Assembly (NCBI GenBank): GCA_023014365.1
Contig: JAEBUN010000013.1
Location: 1,116,001 to 1,180,000 of the forward strand
Reading direction: 5' to 3'
Length of the DNA stretch: 64,000 nt
DNA from: Lepiota brunneoincarnata
Lineage: Eukaryota; Basidiomycota; Agaricomycetes; Agaricales; Agaricaceae
The first letter of the stretch is position 1. Each line of letters begins with the position of its first letter. This document shows positions 10,683 to 20,226 of this stretch, piece after piece. Both the position numbers and the translations under genes were made by a program. Under the pieces are notes generated by a model that saw only the letters and a program-made list of their open reading frames with translations, ran no database searches and had not been told where the DNA came from.

Positions 10683-12280
10683 CTATGATGATGAGAAGGG
10701 CCCTGTCATCACACAAACACTAAGTTTAGCAAAAGGAAGCTTCTCAGAGGCCGAGCTACAGCTAATGTTCATTGACTGAGTCATACATGATGAGGACTGT
10801 CCACAAGAAGATAAAGCGATGGCGTTATTGTGCCTAGGACGCATAGCCAACGCGCAGGGCACAGAGGACCAGGGAATAACTGTCTTCGAAACAGAAGAAG
10901 ATGACGAAGATACGGTACAATGCCTGGCTGGGAAGAAATATAAACCAGTAGCCTTAAAAGTGAGGCCAGTGTTGGGTGATCTACCAGAGAGATTCAGGAT
11001 AAAATGAGAAATAAAAGGGGACCCACTGGCAGAAATGCCTGAGCTTAGCGTGCATCCTCCAGAGTTTGTCCTGACAGGCAGATATACGGAGGAGCGTAAG
11101 CTTAAGCTGGACGAAGCCCATGCAGGGGATTTCTTGTGGCCAGAGGAAAGAAAGCTGATGCACCACATCATGATGCTTCAAGAAAAGGCATTCACCTGGA
11201 CAGATGAGGAAAAGGGATGTTTTAGGGAAGATTTCTTCCCACTGATCGAGATACCAATGGTAGAACATACTCCGTGGGTTGAGAAGCCCATTCCAATTCC
11301 ACCAGCGATCTATGATGAAGTTTGTGCCATTATAAAGAGAAAGATTAGTGCTGGTATATACAAGCCGTCGAACTCATCCTATAGATCCAGATGGTTCTGT
11401 GTGGTGAAGAAAGATGGGAAAAGTTTGAGACTGGTACACAGCTTGGAACCGCTGAACAAAGTGACGATAGCGCATTCAGGACTGCTGCCAGCAATGGAAG
11501 ATTTGGCAATGCACTTCACAGGCAGAGCTTGCGGAGGCATTCTGGATCTATATGTTGGCTATGACAAATGACTGTTAGCTGAGTCGTCTCGGGACCTAAC
11601 AATGTTCCAGACGCCTTTTGGAGCGCTACGCTTAGTGACGTTACCCATGGGATGGACCAATTCAGTGCCTATATTTCATGAGGATGTAACAGCAATCCTG
11701 ACCAGTGAGATACCAGAATACACAATGCCGTACATAGATGATGTACCTATCAGAGGACCCAAAACTAGATATGAGTTGCCAGATGGCACAGAAGAGACGC
11801 TGAAAGAAAACCCAGGGATCCGACGATTTGTATGGGAACACATGCAGACAGTCAATAGGATTCTACAGAGGATGAAATACATAGGAGGAACCTTCTCTGG
11901 GCCCAAGATGACTATCTGCGCTGATGAAATCACCGTAGTGGGTTTTGAATGCTCTTATAAAGGACGGTTGCCTGCCACAGACACCATTGGGAAGATATTA
12001 AGATGGGGGGATTGCGAGAATGTTTCTGAGCTAAGGGGTTTTCTAGGAACAGCTACGCGCTGCAGGAATCATATCCCGAAGTTCATAGCCATTGCTGCAC
12101 CTCTATACAAAAAGCTTAAGAAAGGGCAAGAGTTTGAATGGGGAGAAAATGAATGGAAAGCGCAGCAGGAGCTGAAAGATGCGATTCAACGCTGTTTCCC
12201 GACCAGGAACCCCGAATTCTCGAGTAAACAACCCATAGTAGTAGCCGTGGATACCTCATGGAGGGCGGTGGGATACTACA
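10683..12280 (+). pseudogene. Reverse transcriptase and truncated RNase H
   Basis: Reverse transcriptase of a Ty3-type element, normally copying element RNA to cDNA. Open blocks: 10819-11007, 11035-11571 and 11602-12280. The first contains the fingers region; motif A is GGILDLYVGYD; motif C is the catalytic YIDD at 11731-11742; the thumb and the start of RNase H (VVAVDTSWRAVGYY) follow. Frames are joined across TGA stops at 11005 and 11569. RNase H is cut off after about 15 residues at 12280, where a 30-bp piece of inverted LTR end takes over; most of RNase H and part of the linker are missing. Confidence 0.85.
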
Positions 12281-12310
12281 TTCATGTATAGGCGTGAAAT
12301 CGGCATATCA
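12281..12310 (-). other. Inverted fragment of LTR terminus at the RNase H break
   Basis: TTCATGTATAGGCGTGAAAT and the bases up to GGCATATCA are the reverse complement of the first 30 bp of the LTR (6183-6212). The fragment joins truncated RNase H to the pol linker, so a stray LTR end marks the rearrangement point. Confidence 0.9.
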
Positions 12311-13992
12311 CCGTTACCCTTGGAAGCCTTCTCTGATGAGATCGACAGTCACTCTGGCTTCTACCAGGGTCTGGCCCGTGATGTGTATGATTTTGAGTAT
12401 GAGCTGGATCAAGCTCGGGAAGAGTACTTGGATGAACAACAGGCTAAGCTTAGGGTTATAGAAGACCCAGCCTGTCCAGAAAACCATCGACAAGTACTAA
12501 GCTTAATGACGGATGTCAGGCTAGTGCCAGATTTCGAAGAGGAAAAGTCGACCGAGATAGAGGAAGCATATGATGAGTCGCGCAGGACAGATACAGCGCA
12601 AATACAGGACAAAGAATACCCAAAGTCAGGGAATACCTGAAAACAGGGGGCAGTAGCGCAGCTGAAGGCTTGGCTGAGCCGGATCTGCGTAAGCTTAAGC
12701 ATATGGTGGAGCATTTCTTCTTGGACGAAGAGGGGAGACTGTATAGGATGAGCCCTAGTGGTCAGCATCAGCTAGTAGTGGATAAGGAGCAACGAATGTA
12801 TATGTTGCGAGCCAGCCACGACTTCCTAGGACACAGGGGAATATACGCAACCACTAAGCTTATAATGCAGAGGTTCTGGTGGCTGGAAGTTGAAGGAGAC
12901 GTAGCTTGGTATGTGCAATCGTGCCATCTATGCCAGCAACGGCAAAAGGCGATCATCGAGATGCTGCCAATAGTAACGCCCACGCCGTCGATATTCCAAG
13001 TGCTACATGTGGACACACTACATATGACGCCAAGTTCTAATGGGTGTAGTTATATTGTGCATGGAAAGTGTGGACTGTCATCCTGGATGGAGGCAAAAGC
13101 GTTGAGAGAAGAGAACACCAGTTCAATCGCACAGTGGTTATTTGAAGATATCATTTGCCGATGGGGCTGTATAGTGAAGATTGTCACGGACAACAGTTCT
13201 CCATTTAAGAAAGCTGTTCGATGGCTGGAAGAAAAATATGGGATAAAAGGAGTAACAATATCTCCTTACAATTCCAAAGCGAACGGGATTATTGAAAGAG
13301 CCCACTGGGATGTGCGGCAAATGTTGTACAAAGCTACAGATGGAGATGTCAAAAAGTGGTATTGGCACCTACCGCACATTATGTGGGCAGATCGGATAAC
13401 CATTAGAAAAGGAATGGGGTGTTCCCCATACTTTCTGGTAACTGGAGCACACCTGACGCTACCTCTGGATGTCAAAGAGGCCACTTGGCTAGTACAACTA
13501 CCAAATAAGTACTGAACCACGGCCGAGTTGATAGGATACCGAGCTCAGGCTTTGGCAAAACATGTTCGGCATGTTGAGGAGGTGCGTCAGCATGTTTCAG
13601 ACACTAAGCTTAGCAAGGCTTGGGAGATGGAACGACAAGCAGCGCATAAGATAAAAGATTATTGCTTCGGCCCAGGAGATTTAGTATTAGTGAGAAACAC
13701 AGCTATAGAGAGCTCAGCAGACAGGAAGGTGAAACCCAGGTATCTAGGACCCATGGTGGTCATATCTAGATCAAAGGGAGGATCATATATCCTGGCAGAG
13801 TTGGATGGCTCTGTATGGCAGAATAAAGTGGCGGCGTTCAGAGTAATTCCCTACTTAGCCAGAAAACATATGCCGTTGCCGCTGGAGTTACAAGAGTTGT
13901 TAGATCTGTCGCCAGAGGGACTGAAGACCCTGGAGGAGACTACTGAGGATGAGCCTAGTGACAGATGGGAGCCAGAAGAGTTGGAGGGATAG
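12311..13992 (+). pseudogene. Ty3 integrase half of pol (linker, integrase, C-terminal domain), right arm
   Basis: Integrase inserts element cDNA into chromosomes. The block 12311-12640 encodes an acidic linker. 12670-13515 has the HHCC zinc-binding start (H-D-F-L-G-H, CHLC) and the D, D, E catalytic triad (HVDTLHM, IVTDNS, GIIERAH). 13528-13992 is the C-terminal domain with YLGPMVVI and FRVIPYLAR. Stops at 12638-12640 (TGA) and 13513-13515 (TGA between LPNKY and [10 protein letters not shown]) split it. The second is probably TGG to TGA. The protein is identical to the left-arm copy. Confidence 0.87.
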
Positions 13993-14068
13993 AAAAAACC
14001 TGATATTGTGGACAGAACTATCTACTTATCAAAGGAAAACTATCCTAGGGACTGTAAAAGCGTTAAGC

Positions 14069-15415
14069 TTAAGTGGGGGAGGGCTTGTTCAAGTTAGAAA
14101 GGTTGTGCAAAAGACTTTTGAGACGGATGCGCTCTTGAATAAGGAATTGGAACCTCTTTAAGTTAGCTTCAAGCGAGGGAATAGCCTCGATGAAGTCCCG
14201 GCTGAGCGAATTGAGGTCGCATTTGACAGACTGAGCATCGTCACTGTGAGATTCGGACTCGTACTTGTCGCGAGAGTAAGACAGGAGGTTTTGGAGTTCC
14301 TGGAGCAAACGAGCTGCCCGGAACAAGTGTCAGAACTGCTAAGCTTAGCAAACAGAAGTGAGAAATTGCCCACCGGATAAGTCTGTGAAGGTGCGCTCAT
14401 CGGAAGCAGACTCGGTACGGGCACACTTGGCAGTATTGGCGTTGGCTTTGGCTAGAACCTGTTCAGCCCGGGCATAACAGCAGTGTTTAGTGTTCATATT
14501 GGGAACTTGACAATAGGGAAGAAGATGGACAGTGCCTTTAGATGAGGAGGACTTTTTGATGGCCTCCTAGCAAAGGATGAAGTCAGAATCAGTGGTTAGG
14601 GGGAGTGGAGCTGGCGCACCACATCGGAGGTAGACAAATGACGCTTGCGATAAGGCGAGACTACACAAACCTCTTCGACGATAGCTTGAGAGACCTCCTC
14701 ATCGACCATCATGTCCTGGAGACAAGCGATTATCTCAGCCAATGTAATAGGTTGAGAAGCAGCTATATTACTGTGTCAGCACCAGTTGCTTGGGAGTTGG
14801 AAGCACTGGTCATACTCTCAGCAAGCTCGGTATTGGTGTCTACCACAACAGCAGCAGAGACAGGGGCCTTGCAACCTTTGCGAGGCTAAGCTTATACATG
14901 AGGAGACAATTGGAGCCAAAAGAACGCTAAGCTTACGCGTTTGGGGACAGCAGAGCCTTCGGCAACATTGGAGGAAGTAGAGCAAGTCGTGGACGATGGG
15001 TTCTGAGCCTCTTTGGTCCTGGATTTGTGGGATTCTTCAGAATGAACGCGATTAATGCGGCTACAGCATTCAGAGAGCGCCTTATAGATTGTGGGCATCT
15101 CATAAGACGAATGGTAGTTGTTTTGGTAAATTTCGTAGAGCTTGTGGATACGGAAGATGTAGTCCTGGTTGACATGAAGCTTGATAGCCTCATTATCCCC
15201 CAATAATGCTTCAATATAAGCAGACTAGAAATGATTTAGAACCGGCGAGAGAAGCATGGAAAGAGTAGACATACCCCAGGGGCGTCGAACGCAAGGAGAG
15301 CCTTCTCAACAAGGGGACGAGTGACTTGGCCGTTTTGCAGGCGCTGAAGATGACCTTTGGCGTTGCTGATGAGATCGTCAAGCTTGACCTGGAGATGGGG
15401 GATAGAAGAAGCCAT
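14069..15415 (-). CDS. Retroelement accessory gene A, right copy (358-aa protein of unknown function)
   Basis: Same six-exon gene as 3078-4424, here antisense to pol in the same element. First exon 15275-15415, last exon ending at the TAA 14069-14071; the exon proteins compared are identical. Start MASSIPHLQVKLDD, TATA box 45 bp further upstream. No known domain; charged, helical ends suggest coiled coils. The TAA stop is again embedded in TAAGCTTA. Lack of frame damage, while the adjacent pol is full of stops, suggests recent duplication, conversion between arms, or selection on the gene. Confidence 0.75.
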
Positions 15416-15459
15416 TTTCTTGCAAAGGGTGTCTGCTAGAATGAGGCGTCGCTCCCTCG

Positions 15460-15467
15460 CTTTTATA
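15460..15467 (-). promoter_or_regulatory. TATA box of accessory gene A (right copy)
   Basis: TATAAAAG on the minus strand, 45 bp from the ATG at 15415 to the near edge of the box; mirror of 3026-3033. Confidence 0.6.
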
Positions 15468-15697
15468 AGAAAAGGCCGTAGGCAGTGATGACAAATCATA
15501 ACAAGTGGATGAAGAGCACCCTCCACCCTAAGCTTATGACCTGAGGGGCCTAGGAAACCTGTAATCTTGAGTAGCCAGCCTTCAACAGACTTGCTGAACC
15601 ACAGTTGCCTTATTAGGTAACATGTCGCCAGGGTCTCATGGTTATCAGTGTGCACAGGGATTCTGATGGAATGGTGAGGGCACCGAGTTCAATTTGG

Positions 15698-15708
15698 CTA
15701 GGGGGAGA
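15698..15708 (+). promoter_or_regulatory. Internal polypurine-tract-like block
   Basis: CTAGGGGGAGA, preceded by CAATTTGG and followed by TG. It repeats the sequence in front of the 3' LTR (18447-18458: TTAGGGGGAGA, also preceded by CAATTTGG). Accessory gene B lies exactly between the two copies. Confidence 0.65.
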
Positions 15709-16101
15709 TGGGTCCCAAGTGGTGCAAGTGGCGCTTCAGTTTTGTTTGACACGACCTTTTTCGCGGTGAACACCGTGTACAGGCTGGTTCAGGTCTGGGC
15801 TTGTAAGAAAACCAGAACGGATGACCGGGTCACTATGCGTTGCGGGTCACGGCACGCTGAGATGTCAATAAACATCACTGATAGATCAGAAAGGCATATA
15901 ATGAGTATATAAGTGACTGGCAACCTAAACTAGCTTAGGAGTCTCCCAGGAGGTCTTTAGCTTAGCTTTAGGAGATGACAAGAAGGTCAGAAACAGTTTA
16001 GCTTAACTCAGTAGGAGACAAGGAACAACAAGATGACTATTGGGATGTATATACATGACAAGATTATATACTACATCCAAGAAGTAAACTAGGTGCAGAG
16101 A

Positions 16102-18131
16102 TCACTCAAGGTCTTCTAGAACAGACTCTGGATCCTGAGTCATCGGGAAAGCGAGGAAGAGAAGTGATTTGAGCTCCTTGAATTCCTCGTATGTCGGGAC
16201 CCCTGGAAAGTTGTTGGCGAACTCAAAGAACGCCCAGACGTCTTCAAGGGAGTCGGCCATACCCATCTCTACAAAAGCCACGTCATTACCATCCAAGGCA
16301 GTCCTGGTAGCTTGCATCTCCTGGATGAATTGATAAACTACACGGCAGTGGTGAAACGCCAAAGCCTCGTAAGCAACGCGGTTCGCCTCCAGGCTGACCA
16401 AGCTAGAGGACACAACACACGCGAACGCAGCCAGATCTAGAAAAATAAAGAGAATAAGAAAAGGGAAAAATAGTGAACAGAGAAACTTACGGTATTCACT
16501 GGTCAGTGAGGATGTGACCAGGGCGTTCGCAACGCCGGCCAAAACCCGGGGATGGTCCGCAAAGGTACAAGGGTAGTTGTACAAGTCGCAGCTGCAACAC
16601 TTCTTACTCTTGCCCAGAGGCTTGCACTCCAACTTACGAGCAGCGCAAGAAGGACACCGAGACCGAGGTGGCACGTACTGGAGCAGATGTCAAAGCCGTC
16701 AGTAAGGAACCACGAGAAAACTTGGAGAACGTACCGAAAGCTGGCTAGCTGCCAGCAGCCTAGGGAAGTCCTCACAAAAGAGCGGGACTGGGTGCCGGTA
16801 TCCATGGTCCCAAATAATTTTGGCCTCAGAGCGCCAAACGCGAGCCCGGGGAACGTATTCCTTCATCCGTGTGTTGGAACTCTTCTTGGACGAAAGGACG
16901 CATTGTTGATGCGACAGGCCAGCATGAGGGGACTCTTGAGGGATCTCCGGAACCACCGGGCTAGGCAAACAAGAAAGGACAGGGGTCAGAGAAGCTAAGA
17001 ACACATCTTGAAAAACAAAAGTCGGTTCTTGAGGGGCAGGCAAAGGCTCCAGAAGGAGCTCCAAATCTGGAGAAGGAGAAATCTCCACGGCGCTTGCGGG
17101 AGACTCGACTGGAGCGCCAGCTAAGTGAGGTGGTGATGGTGTTGGGCACCTAGGCGAAGCCAGCACATGTTGCCCATCCAGAGACGAGGACCAGCTAAAA
17201 ATTTTAAAGAAGTCGGCTTGAGAGACCTCAGGGACTGGAGAACGCGATGGCAAGTTTGAATTCACCAAGAATAGAGGCGTAGGGGGCGGCGTCAATGGTT
17301 TTGCCTTCTGTTTGCCTTTAAGGGCAGCTGGGATACGCGCTAAAGCGGAAGTTAGCAGAAAGGACAAATATACCTTGTAAAAGACTAAGCTTACGTGTTG
17401 AAACAGTCGAAGAGGCTACGGGAGAGGAGGGGCGGTTTGTTGAAGGGCCCGGCACCTCTGAACCTGATGCAATACCCAGGGGAGGGAGCACCAGCGAGCC
17501 TTCACCATCAAAGGAGCACAGAGCGATGGCAAGAGGGGGCAGCGACATTAAACTTGACAAGGCCTCTGTGGACAATCCACCAGAGGGCCCGCCAACAGGG
17601 ATACCTGACGAGGGTTCTGCGGAAAATCCAGCAGAGCGCTCGTCGGTTGGATTGCACAACGACGCGATGGAAATCACATGTCTTGGCACTGGAGCGGACA
17701 GGGGAGAGGCCAGCGGAGGAGTTGGTGCATGAGGCAGAGAGTACGGTGGAGGGGGGGTCCTTGCCACACCCACCTGACAATTTCCGCAAGCTTCTCGAGC
17801 TCCTCGCCCTCCTCTAGCTCTCCTAGTACGCGGTGCTGGTGGTTCCCATTGAGATAGGAGGTTGCGACGCACCAGGAGGCGAATAGTGAGACCTAAAAGT
17901 AGAGAAAACATAAGTAAAGACAACGAGAACAGGGGAAAATGTGACTTACATAGCACAATCGATGATGAAGGCACGCCTTGGGAAGCCGTTGAGGCATTGC
18001 TCGGCCCAGGGTAGCCTGAAAACAGTGTTAAGAAAACAGAGAAAATGGTAACTCGAACTCTACTTACTGGAAGAAGAGTCTGAGTCCTCCTCGTAGCGAG
18101 CACGTTTGCTGCTGCACGTGTTTCTGTCCAT
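16102..18131 (-). CDS. Retroelement accessory gene B: 580-aa protein with Zn(II)2Cys6 pattern
   Basis: Six exons read in one frame: 18068-18131, 17950-18015, 17395-17892, 16735-17327, 16491-16677 and 16102-16436 (1743 nt, 580 aa). Introns are GT..AG. The protein starts MDRNTCSSKRARYEED, then a basic RRARGGRGARE stretch, a long Pro/Ser-rich region, and a cluster CPSC-x6-C-x8-CCSC-x6-C. That spacing (C-x2-C-x6-C-x8-C-x2-C-x6-C) fits the fungal binuclear zinc DNA-binding domain, although it sits mid-protein rather than at the N-terminus. An acidic, helical C-terminus follows. It is antisense to pol, between two polypurine-like tracts. DNA binding is inferred from spacing only. Confidence 0.72.
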
Positions 18132-18447
18132 TGTTGATAGAAGTGGGCATTAAAAAGTGAATATGCAAGCAGGATAGACAAGTAAGAAGTGAGAGGGAGA
18201 ATGAAGAAGATGAAACGAGACCTTGGGACATTTAAAAGACCCAATAACGAGATAAAAATTTAAGCTATAGCGACAAGAAGTTGATCTATACATTTAAACT
18301 TGGTGACATGACATCATTCTGAAATAAGCTTAGCAAAAGTGCACTACCCTCGAAGCTGGTGAACGTTCTAGACCATAGAGTGCATCAGAGAGACTCAGAT
18401 ACTGCGAATTTGAAGGAGATAATGACTGAGGACAGTCAGCAATTTGG
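18132..18447. other. Upstream region of accessory gene B
   Basis: No further gene seen. It holds the likely promoter of accessory gene B (minus strand) and one TAAGCTTA (18325). Confidence 0.5.
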
Positions 18448-18458
18448 TTAGGGGGAGA
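18447..18458 (+). promoter_or_regulatory. Polypurine tract before 3' LTR
   Basis: GTTAGGGGGAGA immediately before the TG of the 3' LTR; expected primer site for plus-strand cDNA synthesis. Confidence 0.75.
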
Positions 18459-19761
18459 TGATACGCCGATTTCACGCCTATACATGAATTCCGTACTCCA
18501 GAATGATTCTCTACATAGAATCATTGGCTATATCATTAAAGAACTCTATAGAGGATTGGTACTATATCCCGTAGTAGCCAGTTTGACTGAACTGAGGATA
18601 TTTGAGCCTCAGAAGTGTTCAAACCAGCTCATTATCACTAAGCTTAGTGAACCAAGCTATCAGAACGCTCTCCGGAGGGATTCAGGGCTCTACATAGCCT
18701 ATCGAGTATACCCCGGTCGCATCAAGGGACCTTACGAGCAGTTTTCTGATGAACCCGAATGTGTTTGAACATAAAAGAATGTACCTAGCAGCTGTCGCAG
18801 GCGTATTACATCTATAGCAAGTTCAATAATGATGACCAGACCACGGAACGGAACGTCCAACGTTTGGGAGGCAATACCCGATGCCCAAAACCCTAGAAAT
18901 ATCAAAGACTCCTAATTAACAAGTGCTTTGTGGGTCCCGGCACTTCGGCATACTGCTTAACTGAGATTAATTACAACGGATCAAGGAATTGTCCATCCGC
19001 TATACATTCCGATCATAATTGATCCGGAAACTTAATGCGCTCGCGTGGACGCAGAATAATGCAGACGAGCACGGAACATGTCTGGCTGGATTGCCATTTG
19101 TTAATCAGAGAAAAACCCATAACCCAGGGTGAGGTAGAAATGCTGCTGAACCTTCCAAAATGTTCTACAGTGCCTGTAACAATTAAGCTTATTGTTTTCT
19201 ATTTCATATTTACTATCTCTTGTATGTATCTAAACAATATAAATACGGTTGCACTTGTTCGTGAAGAAGCAAGAGGTCTCACCCCCGCTTCCACATGCAA
19301 GTCTGCGAGCCATGATCAAGAACGGTTTCAGAGGGCTATTTAGTGTGCATCGTTAAGTGTGATTTCTTCGGTCGTCGACCAACCCAGAGACAGAGACAGA
19401 GACCAGAGTTTAGAGTTTAGAGTTCCAGAGTGCTAGAGACAGAGACAGAGACAGAGACCAGAGTTCAGAGACCAGAGACCAGAGACCAGAGACTCAGTGC
19501 TTTGAATTGGCAGGGATTGTCCTTTCATTGTTGCACCGTACGGCTAAGATAACTTCAACGGCTGTTTGTTAACCTCTAAAAACACTACTCTCTTGAATTT
19601 TGCTGCCAGAACGCACCCCCAGAACACCCTAAAAGACGAAACTGTTCATTATCTATCTCATTCCACTTGTATTAGCTTAAGCTTATCGAATTGTGGCTAA
19701 GCTTAGTGAAAACAAGCCCACTATCTATATTAAAACCAACGAAAGTTTCTCCACCTTTTCA
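18459..19761 (+). mobile_element. 3' LTR of the first Ty3-type element
   Basis: About 1303 bp from TGATACGCCGATTTC to CACCTTTTCA; direct repeat of 6183-7493 with scattered, mostly transition differences. It includes the same TATAAATA, minisatellite and four TAAGCTTA copies (18639, 19184, 19678, 19698). The flank CCGGG also occurs in the related host duplicate near 25590 (GCCGGGCC), so this is probably where the element entered host DNA. Confidence 0.88.
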
Positions 19762-20226
19762 CCGGGAGGGGTGGTAGGGCCAAATGAGCAGTCCGAAACG
19801 GACACCGATTGGCTGTACCACTTCACCGGGAAGTAGGAGCAAACACCTTGTGAGGATTGGGCAGAAGGAGAATATCTGCGCTCGAAAAGTGGAGAAATAC
19901 TTTTCTTGCTCAGGCAAGTTGTATTGGTTGGTGTGTAGATTTGAGGGGCTATGTCACGATAACTTATCCACTGATGAGGGAGCAAGGATTATTCGACGTG
20001 ATCCACTTGTAGAAGAGTTTGATCCTCTTCAGTATGTTCCAAAAATGCATACAACCCCTCAGTCTCTGTGAAGCCAGAGGAGTGTGTTGTTTACTTTCTG
20101 CAAGGATGGCGTCGGATTCTGAATGGAAACGAAGGATGCTTTCTCAAATGCGCAGTAGGCTATGTCGGTCCGCTTTCGTTGGTTTTCTCCGCCACCGCGG
20201 TTAGGAGGAAAGCCAAACCCAAGTAA
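19762..20226. repeat. Non-coding segment duplicated on both sides of the P450 pair
   Basis: No gene recognised; a 95-codon frame at 19784-20071 has no known domain. GGTAGGGCC...TGAGCAGTCCGAAACGGAC and CACGATAACTTATCCACTGA recur at about 25619-25770, so related flanks bracket the P450 array. The element's 3' LTR sits at the left end of this copy. Confidence 0.6.

Larger units (their letters stand above)
12281..17789. repeat. Right arm of large inverted repeat
   Basis: Reverse complement of 1-6212. It starts with 30 bp of inverted LTR terminus (12281-12310) and runs through integrase, accessory gene A and most of accessory gene B. It lacks the solo LTR present in the other arm. Confidence 0.93.

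Noticed and set aside
1..17789. Long inverted repeat as terminal repeats of a giant DNA transposon
   Set aside because: The arms contain integrase and LTR-element parts, meet LTR ends at the inner border and show no transposase or terminal motif.
18132..18244. Longer start (MGLLNVPRSRF) for accessory gene B
   Set aside because: It reads through intron 1 in the wrong frame; ATG 18131 gives exact phases over six exons.
19784..20071. 95-aa hypothetical gene
   Set aside because: The related copy at 25619-25770 does not keep the frame and no domain is visible.
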